From NCBI GenBank assembly GCA_030998225.1, contig JAPYXD010000581.1, positions 2,914,001-2,978,000 on the forward strand: a DNA stretch of 64,000 nucleotides. The letters are read 5' to 3'. The position numbers and the translations under genes are program-made. The notes under the pieces are model-generated. The model did no database searches and was not told where the DNA came from. It saw only the letters and a program-made list of their open reading frames with translations. This DNA comes from Diplolepis rosae. Lineage: Eukaryota; Arthropoda; Insecta; Hymenoptera; Diplolepididae. Below, piece by piece: positions 1 to 10,040 of this stretch; within the stretch, counting starts at the first letter, position 1, and every line of letters begins with the position of its first letter.

Positions 1-1442
1 ACATGTGGAGGCTTATTCACATTGTCATAGTTTCCATATTTGTACCCAGTAAGTCTCAGATTCAAATCATCGAGTGAAAAGCGCTTCGCATTACATATGA
101 AATGGAATAACACGATAGCTAAATCATAGCGTAAAATGCCTTCTAAGATGTCATGCTGGATGTCTACACTCAAATTTTGTAAGACGTGAAAATCATCAAT
201 TTCATTAAAAATGCAAGTGTCTTTGATTCCAGATCTCGCAACATTTTTTTCCAACAATTGATTATTATAATTTGTTATATTGCGAAGCACGCAATTACGT
301 TCGTTGAAAACGGTATGTAGACATTTATGTTCCGTGAGACAAAAGCGGCAGAAAAAATTTGCCGAGAAGCTCTCCACAAAACCGAGTATCGCATGTAAAC
401 CTAAATTATCGCCCGTAAGTAAAAGGAAGTCAAAATAACTCTTTATATCCTTGTTGTCAATACACACCGTTATTCCCTCAGTTTGCAAATATTTAAGTTC
501 TTCAATGGCTCGTGTGAAAACAATTTGGTTAGAAAATTGTACCCGGTGTTTGCTATTAAACAACATGAAGAGAAAAATATTATCTATCTTGGAATGAATT
601 TCTGGTGGTAAAAGAGCAACATTAATATAAACAGCTACGCATTTGCTAATCCCTTTGTGACTACCAAGGGGGTTATTATTCTCATATTCATCAAAGTAAC
701 CCACAAGAGGAATCCGGATTGTGCCTGAAGAATTCAGAATTTTCTGTTTCCAAAGAGAACATTGTATAACGTTTGTTATTATTTCTGTATTTTCTTTGAT
801 TTTGTTCATATACTGCAAGGTTTTTTCGAGGATTCCCGGCAATTCAAAGCAAAGTTTTAAAACTTTTCGGAGAGGTATAAATTGTACATTGAGGTCTTTA
901 TGTATCAATTTTTTTTCTCCTTCTTTCTCTACAATTACTTTCACTTCTCCAAGTTTATTACTTCCAGAAGGTACGAATGTTCCACAATTTTTAAAATGAG
1001 AGAATCGCTTTCTCTCTGTATCGAAATTTTGAAAAGGAGATGAAAATTTATCCAAAATACTATAAACTTCGTCAACCGTGATTAAATCTGTATCGAAATG
1101 TTTAACACGTGTACGAATTTCTTCTTTAATAGACTGCAAATTCTCTTCAAAAAGTTTTGAAACTTCACATATCACCTCATCGGCCCTCTATCTAGCGATA
1201 TTGGGATACTTATATAAATTAGCAATGAACAAGCGTACTTTTTCTTTCAACGCATGCGAAGTATCAAAACGTGGTGAATTTAAATCATCATATGGCATAT
1301 AATAACTCAAAAAAATTTCTTCCAAGTCTGAACTTTCATCAGAATCAGATTCTTCACAAAGCGGTGTCTCAAACGAGATCTCCGAATCCTCGTTATTCGT
1401 GAATAAAAACAATTCATTTTCTGACAAATTTGAAGGTTCCAT
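1..1442 (-). pseudogene. Transposase-like gene (HDILEG family), partial, one in-frame stop
   Basis: An open frame runs leftwards from an ATG at 1442 to the window edge, interrupted only by a TAG at about 1188-1190. Its product is acidic at the N-terminus (many E/D/S) and then aligns along its length with the large protein at 22177-24429. Shared blocks include FDEYENNNPLGSH (there FDDFEINNPIGTH), LTGDNLGLHA (there MAGDSLAIHS), FCRFC (there NCRAC) and HDILEG at 138-155 followed by LRYD. That is clear homology at moderate divergence. The C-terminus lies outside the window. No C2H2 region precedes it, unlike the other copy. I infer a transposon-encoded protein, possibly CACTA/EnSpm-related; no catalytic triad is proven. 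One stop in about 480 codons suggests recent inactivation, or an assembly or strain difference. Confidence 0.7.
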
Positions 1443-1535
1443 GATTTAACGCAAAATTGTGAAAATGTAATTCAAGAGTGAGTTGATATTAACTTCTCAC
1501 TCTTGAATTCAATTTTCACAATTTTGCGTTGAATC
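1443..1535. repeat. Near-perfect hairpin abutting the start codon
   Basis: 1443-1482 and 1496-1535 are reverse complements over about 40 nt with three mismatches, around a 13-nt loop. The hairpin touches the ATG of the leftward transposase-like gene, so it would lie in its 5' leader or promoter. Confidence 0.85.
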
Positions 1536-2347
1536 TTCAATTTCCTTTTAATTTTATTTGATTATATTTTCTGTAACACATTTAAAGAACCTACGTATGC
1601 ATGTATATGCACTAACACGTGCACACATAATGGTAGTTCATGCGCAGTGCTGTACGCGGCGCTAGTTGCTAACGGTCCACCTCCTTTCCATTAGGTTTGC
1701 ACGGCCTGACACGTTTCAATTTGGGGATTTTTTTCCTGCATCTGAAAATAAGTTTTTGTTGATTGAGAGGCTTCTCATTACGCATAAGCGATTTCATTTT
1801 ATTTGTCTTTAATGCCTGCCCCATCGTTATTCTACTGTGACGTCCTAAGTTTTTAAATTATAATATATATATTTCCTACCTAAAGTCTAGAGCCAATTAC
1901 CCTAACTATGTTCCTCCGTTTATTGTTAAAATTATCAATTAACCGGGTAGAGGACAAGCCAAATGAATTAGATTACAATTGATGTTAATAATAATTTATT
2001 ATAAAAAATACAAATTTTATTTTAACCCAAGCGACTTTTAATTGTAAACCGGTTCTAATGATGCTGCTCGATCTTATGTTCCCTTAGACTGCTGCTTAGG
2101 CCTTGCAGCCTGGCTTATATTGTCGTCTGTAGTTTCAACTGGTAGGTATAAAGTATGGGAATTTGAGTTCCATGGTTTCAATAGCTTTTTCGAAGTCCAT
2201 TAGAATCTTAGGTGTCAGTGTGTTGAGTTGAGACTATGGGCCAGTTTGCTGGTGTGCTGCGTTGGTGAGCTTGGGGACTCACACCGATTTTTCAAGTCCG
2301 TGTGGGTCATGCTTTCGTGGTGTGGGTGTACTCACATCTTCTCAAGG
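1536..2347. other. No gene recognised
   Basis: Mixed-composition sequence, more GC-rich from about 2040. I see no convincing coding region or transposon end. Confidence 0.5.
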
Positions 2348-2505
2348 CAGTGATCCCAGAACGTGGGAGCTGGCGGCCCCACAGTCCCCAACAGCTCATG
2401 GCTTCTTCCTCGCTCGACTGCAATAGGTTTGTTGAATGAGGAAGACACAATGAGCTCGAGGCATCTATGGTGGGGGCCGCCAGCTCCCACGTTCTGGGAT
2501 CACTG
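2348..2505. repeat. GC-rich 33-bp perfect inverted repeat
   Basis: 2348-2380 is the exact reverse complement of 2473-2505 (33 nt), separated by 92 nt. The short frame that spans it is a by-product of the repeat. Origin unknown; it could be a miniature foldback element. Confidence 0.85.
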
Positions 2506-2702
2506 TCTCAAGGGCTGTGTAAACCCGTGCCACCAGGTTTTTAGGTAGACTTAGTCGCAGGGGTCAATGACATTCTTTGTATACATAGGTAAGTAATAGT
2601 GATTTGAATAGATATTAAAAAGAACGTATTTTATAATTAATTGCTGATCGTTGATTAACATTAAATAAGAATATTAATAATATTTTAAAGAATTTGAAAA
2701 TC

Positions 2703-2890
2703 TTTCTTATAAGAGTTTGAAATTGTCTATGAGGACACCTGTCGACAACGTATCCTATCTGACACGCGACTAGTGATCCTCCGATAATGTAGGCAGTGAC
2801 AAAAATTTCAAACTCAACTAATTAATTTGAAATCATTTACAGCCGCAAGGCTGAGCCACTAGGCGATATAAGGAGATCTTCCTGTGGAGA
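2703..2890 (+). repeat. Interspersed repeat also found at 29.6-30.0, 55.2 and 63.98 kb
   Basis: Contains GAGGACACCTGTCG, a GTGATCCTCCGATAATGTAG block, GGCAGTGAC, and a CAGCCGCAAGGC...GGAGATCTTCCTGTGGAGAA block. The same blocks recur at 29606-30010, where a tRNA-like sequence follows the last one, in reverse around 55140-55210, and at the last 25 bases of the window. It is a moderately repeated element of unknown class. Confidence 0.75.
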
Positions 2891-3222
2891 ATTACATGTA
2901 TCTAGCAACAATATTTATAACAATAATAAAACGTGTTTTATGATATAATAGCATAATAGTATTATATAATTATAATGTATAATATAACTGTCATGGATAT
3001 GTGACACTACAACTTTGAACAATCTAATACGTATTAAAACCCTGAACATCAGATAGCCAAGAAAATCTGGTGACAAAGCAACCTAGTCTTGGCATGATTC
3101 ATCATTTTCACTTCCACCCACATTTGAAAATAATGCGCTGAAACTCCCGGCGCTTGGCAAGGCTTCCCTCAATGAATAGGTAGTAAAAAAAAAAGGAACA
3201 AGAATATTCTTAAGGCAAAGGT

Positions 3223-3400
3223 CCCCGAGGGGATCCGTCACCTGTTAACTATTCTTTGTTTATTTGTTTATTCTTTCTTTCAAAATCTGGAAATTTAAAA
3301 TTACCCACGCGAAGCTCCCCGAGGGGATCCGTCACCTGTTAACTATTCTATTAGCATTAAATCCTTGTAGGAAGCTCCTCATGGGGATTCGACCACCTTG
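3223..3400 (+). repeat. Palindromic-core direct repeats, left array
   Basis: 3223-3255 and 3317-3349 are identical over 33 nt (CCCCGAGGGGATCCGTCACC then TGTTAACTATTCT). A third, diverged unit with CTCATGGGGATTCGACCACC lies at about 3371-3400. The core CCCCGAGGGG is self-complementary. Confidence 0.85.
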
Positions 3401-3825
3401 GATTCAGTTCCGAAATCTGGTCAATTTTATTTTATTTTAGGAGCACTATTTTCGAGGTGTCTCCCTAGATGGGAGTTCACTCTACTGGTAGTACGAGGTG
3501 AGCCTACCAAGTGTTTCGATCCGATAGAAAAAACCCTCGAGTTTATTTTATGATAGAATTTTAAGTTACCCTATGTCTTGCTTTTTTTTTCTATTCTCAA
3601 ATTTATTCAAAAAAAAGAAGAAAAACCTCTCAATTCTTATCTTAGGGAGGGCAGGAATCACATATGATGAGTTCTCAAAAGATTAGGTATTGTTTTCTAG
3701 AACAAACTGGTGGTCTTCCAGATGTTTAATTCTTTTCTCATGTATCATTTTTTTAGCAACGAAATCTCCACTTAAGCATGAAGCTCTTCAGAAGCCTCGC
3801 CTAATACATTTACATTTGCCTCTAC

Positions 3826-4335
3826 CTATTTAATGTTCTTTTCCAATTCTAAATTTTTATAATCGCATTCGGCCTTGCGCATTTGTTCGGAACTATCCAT
3901 CCTATCAACAATTAAACCCGTAAACTTAATGAATTTCTTTGCCGTATCGTGTTTTAATTTGGATATTTTCTTCGAATTTTTCTTAACTGTGTTAATAACC
4001 TTAACTTGATTATTTGCGACGCTCTTAATTTGAACGCCGATAGATTTTAGCTTCAACAAGATTTGATCAAGTTCGGCAATATCCTTATCATCTGAATCAA
4101 CAAATTCATCAACGTCCAGAGAGGAACAAAGAGATTCAGTATCCACAGATTCATGCGACATATTTTTCTCGTGTAAGGACAGATCTATTGCGGTATTTTG
4201 TTCGTTTAAGCCATCGCAGGTTCTGGCTAGTAACTGGGTAGTATTTCTTAACAATTCGCCCATGTTAAAACTGCTAGCCATCATGGACTGAGACTGCTTA
4301 AACGTCCTCCTATTTCCTTCGCTTGAATTGGCCAT
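3826..4335 (-). CDS. Small hydrophilic coiled-coil-like protein, unknown
   Basis: A 169-aa frame starting ATG at 4335 and ending TAG at 3826. The product is rich in K, D, E, S and N. It has an acidic middle (about residues 60-90), then a heptad-like stretch with regularly spaced L/I/V and many lysines (about 88-140), suggesting a coiled coil. There is no signal peptide, zinc knuckle or membrane segment. It sits downstream of a tRNA-Lys-type primer-binding site on the same strand, where an LTR element would encode gag, but I recognise no gag domain. It could equally be an accessory transposon protein. Expression is not shown. Confidence 0.4.
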   Translation of the reverse strand: MANSSEGNRRTFKQSQSMMASSFNMGELLRNTTQLLARTCDGLNEQNTAIDLSLHEKNMSHESVDTESLCSSLDVDEFVDSDDKDIAELDQILLKLKSIGVQIKSVANNQVKVINTVKKNSKKISKLKHDTAKKFIKFTGLIVDRMDSSEQMRKAECDYKNLELEKNIK

Positions 4336-5190
4336 TTTGAAATTATAATTTCAATAAAAGAAACAAGAATTGTATAGTCGTTATGTAAATGATTTACTAT
4401 CACAATACAGACAAAAAATATAATTAAGTGTTAGTGGGTTGTCCTGGTTTTGGACAACTCATCTAGCATCAATATAATTTGTGGAAATGAAATCATCACT
4501 CTAATGACAATAAAAAAAAATTTATAAATTAAATTAACATAAAATTCTCATTTCAAGGTTCAATTAAAACAACAATTAAAATTAATCAAAATCAATTTCA
4601 ACTTTGTTCAAATAAATAAATTTATTAATCTAAGAAAAACATTCACATACCATTAATTATCAATAATCAATTAATGGTTGCTAAAAGAAAAATTATCAAT
4701 TTTTATTTTTATTCTTCGTCAGATTTTATTTAATCTGTAACAGAGAATTTATTTCAAAATCAAAAAGAAATATAATTTTAAATCGAAATATTATTTCATC
4801 CGTTTTCCTTGCCTAAGGTGAGACCTATTCGTCTCTTTATTTACCACGCGGGGCATTCACCTTCGCGCTCACTCTCCGGCTACACGTGCCAGCTCACCAC
4901 GTCAAACGTCAAAGTCAGCTGAGTGACATCAAGCTGACATTTGACTGTTGACAATCTAGGATTCGGAGGTGAATCTATTTCCTTCACCTTTGAAATATAT
5001 TTTAAATTGAAATAAAATCCATGCACCCGGTGGCAAATTATTTTGGACTCACAAATAGGACAATTTTACCAGGAATACCAGCCGAAACGCCAGAATCCTT
5101 TTAGAAACGACCACCCGTATACAAATATATATATTACTCAACATAAAAATTTCGTATTTTCGCGAAATTTTCTAATTTAAGAACCTTCGT

Positions 5191-5208
5191 GCCCCACATT
5201 GGACGCCA
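5191..5208 (-). promoter_or_regulatory. Primer-binding-site-like sequence, tRNA-Lys type
   Basis: On the minus strand it reads TGGCGTCCAATGTGGGGC. From knowledge of tRNA-Lys(CTT), whose 3' end including CCA is GCCCCACGTTGGGCGCCA, this is complementary at 16 of 18 positions. Such sites lie just inside the 5' LTR, which would then begin at about 5209 and extend to the right. Confidence 0.5.
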
Positions 5209-5818
5209 GTTGAAACATTTCGACTCTTTCGAATTTCATATTTATTAATATTTGAATATTTTTGAGACTATTCTTGCCTAATTTGGCTCAAAATTGCCTT
5301 TTAAAATTTATGCGTGCGTCCGAGTGAGCAAAGGCAAAAAAGACGAATCCTCGTAATTGTTCTCCGTGGTTTAGAAATTTTGTATCTGAAATCCGTAAAA
5401 ATAAACTTCGATTAGTATTCGCCACGATTTCGCGCAGTTGCGCCTTCAAAATCACCTTTAAATTTGGGGTTTCCCTACATCTGAAAATAACATCTTGGTC
5501 GACGTACAGGCTCTTTTCAACTTCAATTTTTGTGCTTCTACATTTCCATATTCCAGCCTCGAAACATTCGAACACTAGCAAAAATTTATTGAGTCTCACT
5601 TATTTAAATTAAGGAAATCTTCCAATTTTGGTATCAGAGTTCTGACGTGTACAGAAAGCACTCAGGCTCACACTGACAGAAACTTTCATCATCTGCCCTG
5701 AAAGTACGGTCAACTCCTTAATTTTTAAAAAGAAACCTTCCTACAGTACAAAGTAATTTCGCGTAGATTTCTTCTCCAATTCTCCGGGGGTAAGAAAGCA
5801 CGTGTCACTGGTAAAGTA

Positions 5819-6102
5819 CCCTAAGGAGCTACGGCACCAGATCCAAAAATTGAGCTTATATGAAAGAAAAAAGAGAATGTCATCTCAAAGGTGAAGTGCC
5901 CTAAGGGGCTACGGCACCTGATTGGCAATTGAATTAGTTATAACAAAAAAAATAATAATAAAATAAAGAATTATTGCCTCACAGGAAAAGGGCCCTGAGG
6001 GGCTACGGCACCTGATCAACAATTAAATTTTGTGATGAATAATAAAAATGAAAAAATATCGCCTCACGGGTAAAGTTACCTGAGGGGCTACGGCACCTGA
6101 TC
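5819..6102 (+). repeat. Palindromic-core direct repeats, right array (4 units)
   Basis: Four units of the form CCCTGAGGGGCTACGGCACC + TGATC start at about 5819, 5899, 5993 and 6078, spaced 80-94 nt. Each is preceded by a TCA(C/A)-GG-AAAG-like stretch. They are variants of the motif at 3223-3400. Confidence 0.85.
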
Positions 6103-6685
6103 GACGATTGAAAATGATAAGGACTTCTTAAAATAAGAGTGACTTTCCCAATTTCTCACTCTGGGGTGAGTCAACGGCTACTCGACACTCAAGACTCGAA
6201 GAACAAATCTATTTTATTTTTCCGAAAGGCAACTCGCTCGCTAAAACGCCGAGATTAGAACTTAATATGTTAAATTAAACCGGATAAAATAAAAAAAAAC
6301 GCGCCCAAAATCAAATAAATCGCAAGCCCGCAGGTCCCTGTCTGTACGGAGGACGGGGGAGACATAAGCGATCGAATTGTCCAATAGTCAGGTGCGGTGA
6401 TGCTGTTTTGCACGTCACTTGACTATGAGCTTCGATCTAATAATCCTTTTGTATTAATTGCCCGGGGCGACGTGGCCTTACCTTTTAAAAATGCAGCACC
6501 GGACCAGGCCCTGTAAACTCTAATGGATGAATATGACGAATTATGATTATTATTTTAGGCGTAGTACAAGTTGCAGCCAACTGTTGGCGCTACGTGTCGG
6601 CCCCGCTGCACCCCACCCCGCTCGCCTAAGTGTGCGTCCGTCCTCGCATATCATCGTTTGGTTCTCGTCGCACTGCGTTGCACGA

Positions 6686-6976
6686 ATGTCAACAAACGTG
6701 AAAAACTGCAAACAGCAAAAAATGAATTCAAGGAAGGTGATTTTGAATAAACGGAGGTGTGTTGTTCCTGGGTGTGTCTCGTCTCGTCACGCAAAGCATC
6801 ACCAGTTCCCCAAGGACGAAAAGCAGGGTTTGTTGCGGTTAGAGGCAGTGTCAAACCCACTGTTGAAGAACCTAACCTACGAAGAAATTCACAAGAGCGG
6901 CTATCGAGTGTGTTATTTGCATTTTCGCGATCAGGATTATTTATGTGGTCCGCGAAATGTGTTTAAAAAAAAATAG
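6686..6976 (+). CDS. THAP-type zinc-finger protein, truncated
   Basis: From ATG 6686 (or the in-frame ATG 6722, nearer the domain) the frame encodes a THAP-like C2CH domain: RCVVPGC (CxxxxC), a central basic/aromatic stretch, and VCYLHF (CxxH), followed by a nearly complete domain end. THAP domains bind DNA and occur in P-element and Kolobok transposases and in host proteins. The frame stops within an A9 run at 6965-6973. In another frame just after it, the sequence reads IVPSVLLPEKG, a typical THAP-domain exit, so a single-base slip in the A run probably truncates the gene. No transposase follows; a foldback element begins about 80 bp downstream. Likely a transposon relic or a decayed exon. 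Confidence 0.65.
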   Translation: MSTNVKNCKQQKMNSRKVILNKRRCVVPGCVSSRHAKHHQFPKDEKQGLLRLEAVSNPLLKNLTYEEIHKSGYRVCYLHFRDQDYLCGPRNVFKKK

Positions 6977-7058
6977 TGCCTTCAGTGTTGTTGCCTGAAA
7001 AAGGTGGGAATCAAATTCTTTAATATTTTTATTTATATTACATTGTCTGATAATTTAA

Positions 7059-7205
7059 AAAATTGACTATAATGATCAGTAAAATGGATAAACTAAGTGA
7101 ATAAATGTATGAAAATATCAGAAAATTTATTTTTTAAACTTTCTGTATTTTTATACGGGTTTTCCGCTTAGTTTATCCATTTTACTGATCATTATAGTCA
7201 ATTTT
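7059..7205. repeat. 39-bp perfect inverted repeat (foldback)
   Basis: 7059-7097 and 7167-7205 are exact reverse complements with a 69-nt spacer. Probably a miniature foldback insertion next to the THAP fragment. Confidence 0.85.
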
Positions 7206-7270
7206 AAAACTTCTAACGCATATACAACGCGATCAATAAATTATGGAATTTGTACACGATATTGTCCCCC

Positions 7271-7513
7271 CCTTAGAGACTGTTTTATAGTCGGAAAATA
7301 GTATCAAGAGAAAGCTTACGTTTTCGCGGTGACGATGATGTGTTTTACATCTCTAACGGTCGCATATTATGTCCGGTGGAGGCGTTTAAATATTGGTGTG
7401 CGCTGAAAAGAGAAAGCATACCGCGCGATAACAAGAACGTTTTTCCCCTATGCCGTTTCTCCTGGCCCGGGTTGCGGTGTATGAAAGGCATTGATGGTCT
7501 GAGTGCTTGCTGA
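7271..7513 (+). pseudogene. Tyrosine-recombinase-like fragment
   Basis: One frame is open from about 7271 to a TGA at 7511. It reads ...RFRGDDDVFYISNGRILCPVEAFKYW... then NVFPLCRF. The pattern of a charged stretch, CPVEAFKYW, a spacer and VFPLCR resembles the middle of tyrosine recombinases of DIRS/Crypton-type elements (CPV..L..W....PLF). The catalytic R-H-R-Y residues are not present in this short piece, so it is a fragment at best. Base composition is more balanced than the surrounding AT-rich DNA. Confidence 0.4.
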
Positions 7514-8119
7514 TTGGCCGCCCGTATCTTCAGGCCCCAATCACACGTGTTAAAATATTGTGAGGAAGATTGAAGAGAAAATGATCAAATGGTCGCGCAT
7601 TGTTTATTTATTTATAAATTTAGCATTTTGCTCATTGTCTAAAGAGCCTTTACATCTTTAACTAATTAATATTAATTTATTATTATCTATAATTGATATT
7701 CATAATTAAAATTACAGTTAATATTTAATATTTATAATATATATATAATATATTTATAATATACGTAAATAAACAAACCTATAATAAACAATGCAAAAAA
7801 AAGTGAAACAAATATGAGCGCGGGATGCCCATCGAGCAATCATGCATTAAGCTGCTTAACCTGGGTGATCGGTCGAGTAGCAGCCACCACAGGTTAGTGT
7901 GGCGCTCGCTGAGAGTACGAACGAAAATGTCCGTGAAAACCAGATCGCCTCGTTTGTGTCACATTCACTTCAGGTTTGGAAGTAATTTATCAATTATGGC
8001 GCAAAGACTCAATGAAACCTCGCAATTCTTTTGTGCGAGTTTCGTGTGAATCTGCTTGTTCTCATGGCTATCTTATTTTCGTGGATTATGCTCCCGTTTC
8101 CTTGCAAAAGGCGGAGACT

Positions 8120-8496
8120 CGAGGCTGAGCCGTCTCACTTGATTCATCCATGGATGAAATATTTGATTCAAATGCGTCTTGTTGAATTAAAAAAATGGGA
8201 CTTAATGAATCAAAAAAATTTTTCTTCGAGTGCGAAAAAAAGATTCAAATAAACTAGGTACTTAGTTTCAAAGACATGATTTGATTGAGTCAATTCGCTC
8301 ACATTTATAAGGAAAGAAATATTTCTTTGTATTTGAAGAAATGACTATCAAATAAATTATTTCTTTGAATCAAAGCACGCGTTTCATGCTTCTAAAAAAT
8401 ATTTAATTCAATTGGGTAACGAATTTCTTGATACAAAGAAATGGAATCAATTTAATACATTTCTTTGGACCTAAGAATCTTTTTTCTCAGTGTAAA
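8120..8496. mobile_element. CACTGAG-type MITE, right part
   Basis: Ends in TTTTTTCTCAGTG at 8496 followed by TA. The interior is rich in TTGATTCAA/ATTTCTTTG palindromic blocks, as in the other CACTGAGAAAA-ended MITEs in the window. The left end is not clear. Confidence 0.6.
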
Positions 8497-8616
8497 TAAA
8501 CACTTTCAAATTAACGATTTAACTTTATTTATGACTACTATTTTTGAAGACAAATTTTTGAAGTTATTTTCTATACATTTTGTTTATTGATTTGTATTTT
8601 TATTCAAATGATTTAA

Positions 8617-10040
8617 TTTTTTTTTTTTTTTGGCGAGGAGGAAAAATGGCCGCACCAGCCAGGAGAACACTAAAAAGTATCCTCCCTCGAACGACGCGGA
8701 CAGTCGAATCCGCCCGAGACGTAGGACCGCGGGTGCAGGCCACGATGCGATTTCTACTGGCCCTCTCCGTTGTTTCGATCCCGACGCCCATCGAGCTCTC
8801 TCGTCTTCATCACAAGTGTGACGAATGACTCGATGAGCGTCCAGACCTGCTTAGACTGGAGCGTGAGAGGGATCATCGTGTCAGGAGTAAGCTCGGCACC
8901 CAATGCTTGCCCGAGGGCCTCCCTTGCCACACCCCATTTGGCGCAGACGAAGAGCGCATGCTCTGCGGTCCCACCGGGAAATCGCAGTAGCAACACATCT
9001 CCTCGTCTCTCTTCTTGAAGCGCCTAGGTATGCATTAAAACATCCATGGCCTGAGAGCGCTTGCGCCAAATAAAAGCCGACTTCTCCGTGCTTTTTGTTC
9101 AGCCCGGTGGAGAACTCCGTAATTAGATGGTAGGCCCATCTCCCGGTCTGTTCACGATGCCATCTCATTAGCCCAGACCGAAGCTGCATAAAGCAGCTTT
9201 GAATGGACCACGCTCACCTCCATTCTCCTTTTCGTTTCCGTGGGTCCACCAATGTTTGGATAAGCCGAGCCACATTGGATGGCTTTGGCAGCTGCTATCT
9301 TTAGGTGTTCGCCGAAGCTAAGCTTACGATCCAGCTACACCCCCAGGTACTTGATGCTTGTTTTCCACTCAACTTCATCCTCTCCGAGAACGATCCTCTG
9401 GTATTGGAAAGATCTCTTGTCCGTAACGAGCAAAGCCTCGGTTTTCTCGAGGGCCATTTTCAGGCCTATGCTATCCAACCAGCGCTTCGCTCGACACAGA
9501 CTTTCATTGAACCTCAGCTCTAGGATTCCGACGTCATCAGCGGCGCAAACGACAAGAGCGTCATCTGCAAAGCCGACGATGCTCGTTCCAGCAGGTAGGT
9601 CCACGCGCAGGAAGTCGTCGTACATGACGTTCCAAACGAGTGGACCCACCCGAGACCCTTAAGAGACGCCATATGTCATCTCTTCTTTGAGAGACCATTT
9701 GTCGTCCTCGTATATTACCCGTCTGTCGCTCAGAAAGTCATCTATCATTCGCAGCAGGTAGTCTAAAAACCTTTTTCCGCACCATCGCCTCGATGCAGAT
9801 GTCCCATCTCGCGGTATTGAACGCATTGCGTATATCAATGCTAATCAACGCACAGAATCCCTTACGCTTACCAGTTCCTTTTCTTGCATTTGTGACGATA
9901 CTAAACACAGCTTGGATGGCGTCCACAGTGAACCTGCCTTTCCTGAATCCGAACTGGTTTTCCGAGAAACCGCTCTTCCCGACCAAGAGAGCCCAGTGTG
10001 CTCAGATCGGACACGCCAACCATTTGCACACAATTACAGG
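8617..10040 (-). pseudogene. R1-like non-LTR retrotransposon, 5'-truncated
   Basis: Read leftwards, the sequence encodes reverse-transcriptase blocks ENQFGFRKGR, ALISIDIRNAFNTA (motif A), GSRVGPLVWNVMYDDF, VGFADDALVVC (motif C with the catalytic DD) and IKYLGV. A C-terminal region with GHGCFNAYL and AEHALFVCAKW follows, typical of R1/I-type LINEs. A T15 run at 8617-8631 is the poly(A) tail seen on the + strand. Frames are broken: a shift near 9770, TCT-TAA-GGG in place of the usual PQG near 9655, and a change of frame before the C-terminal domain. The 5' half (endonuclease, start of RT) is missing. It is GC-rich against its surroundings. Confidence 0.85.

Larger units (their letters stand above)
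3190..6130 (-). mobile_element. Degenerate LTR-retroelement-like remnant
   Basis: Three observations fall together. A primer-binding-site-like sequence on the minus strand lies at 5191-5208. A leader of about 850 nt leads to a 169-codon minus-strand frame at 3826-4335. Arrays of the same CCCTGAGGGG-type motif flank both (3223-3400 and 5819-6102), as LTRs carrying repeats would. I could not align two matching LTRs, and no pol region is present, so boundaries and class are uncertain. A second PBS-like string on the + strand (TGGTATCAGAG near 5629) hints that more than one element is mixed in. Confidence 0.35.

Noticed and set aside
721..999. 92-codon rightward frame
   Set aside because: Shadow of the leftward transposase-like gene covering 1-1442.
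2363..2548. 61-codon frame in GC-rich DNA
   Set aside because: Runs through both arms of a perfect inverted repeat; no protein similarity recognised.
5620..5650. Plus-strand primer-binding site TGGTATCAGAG for a Copia-type element
   Set aside because: This string matches the plant-type initiator tRNA better than animal ones, and no Copia coding sequence follows.
8580..9018. Several rightward frames of 60-80 codons
   Set aside because: They overlap the leftward R1-like coding region, whose RT motifs are clear.
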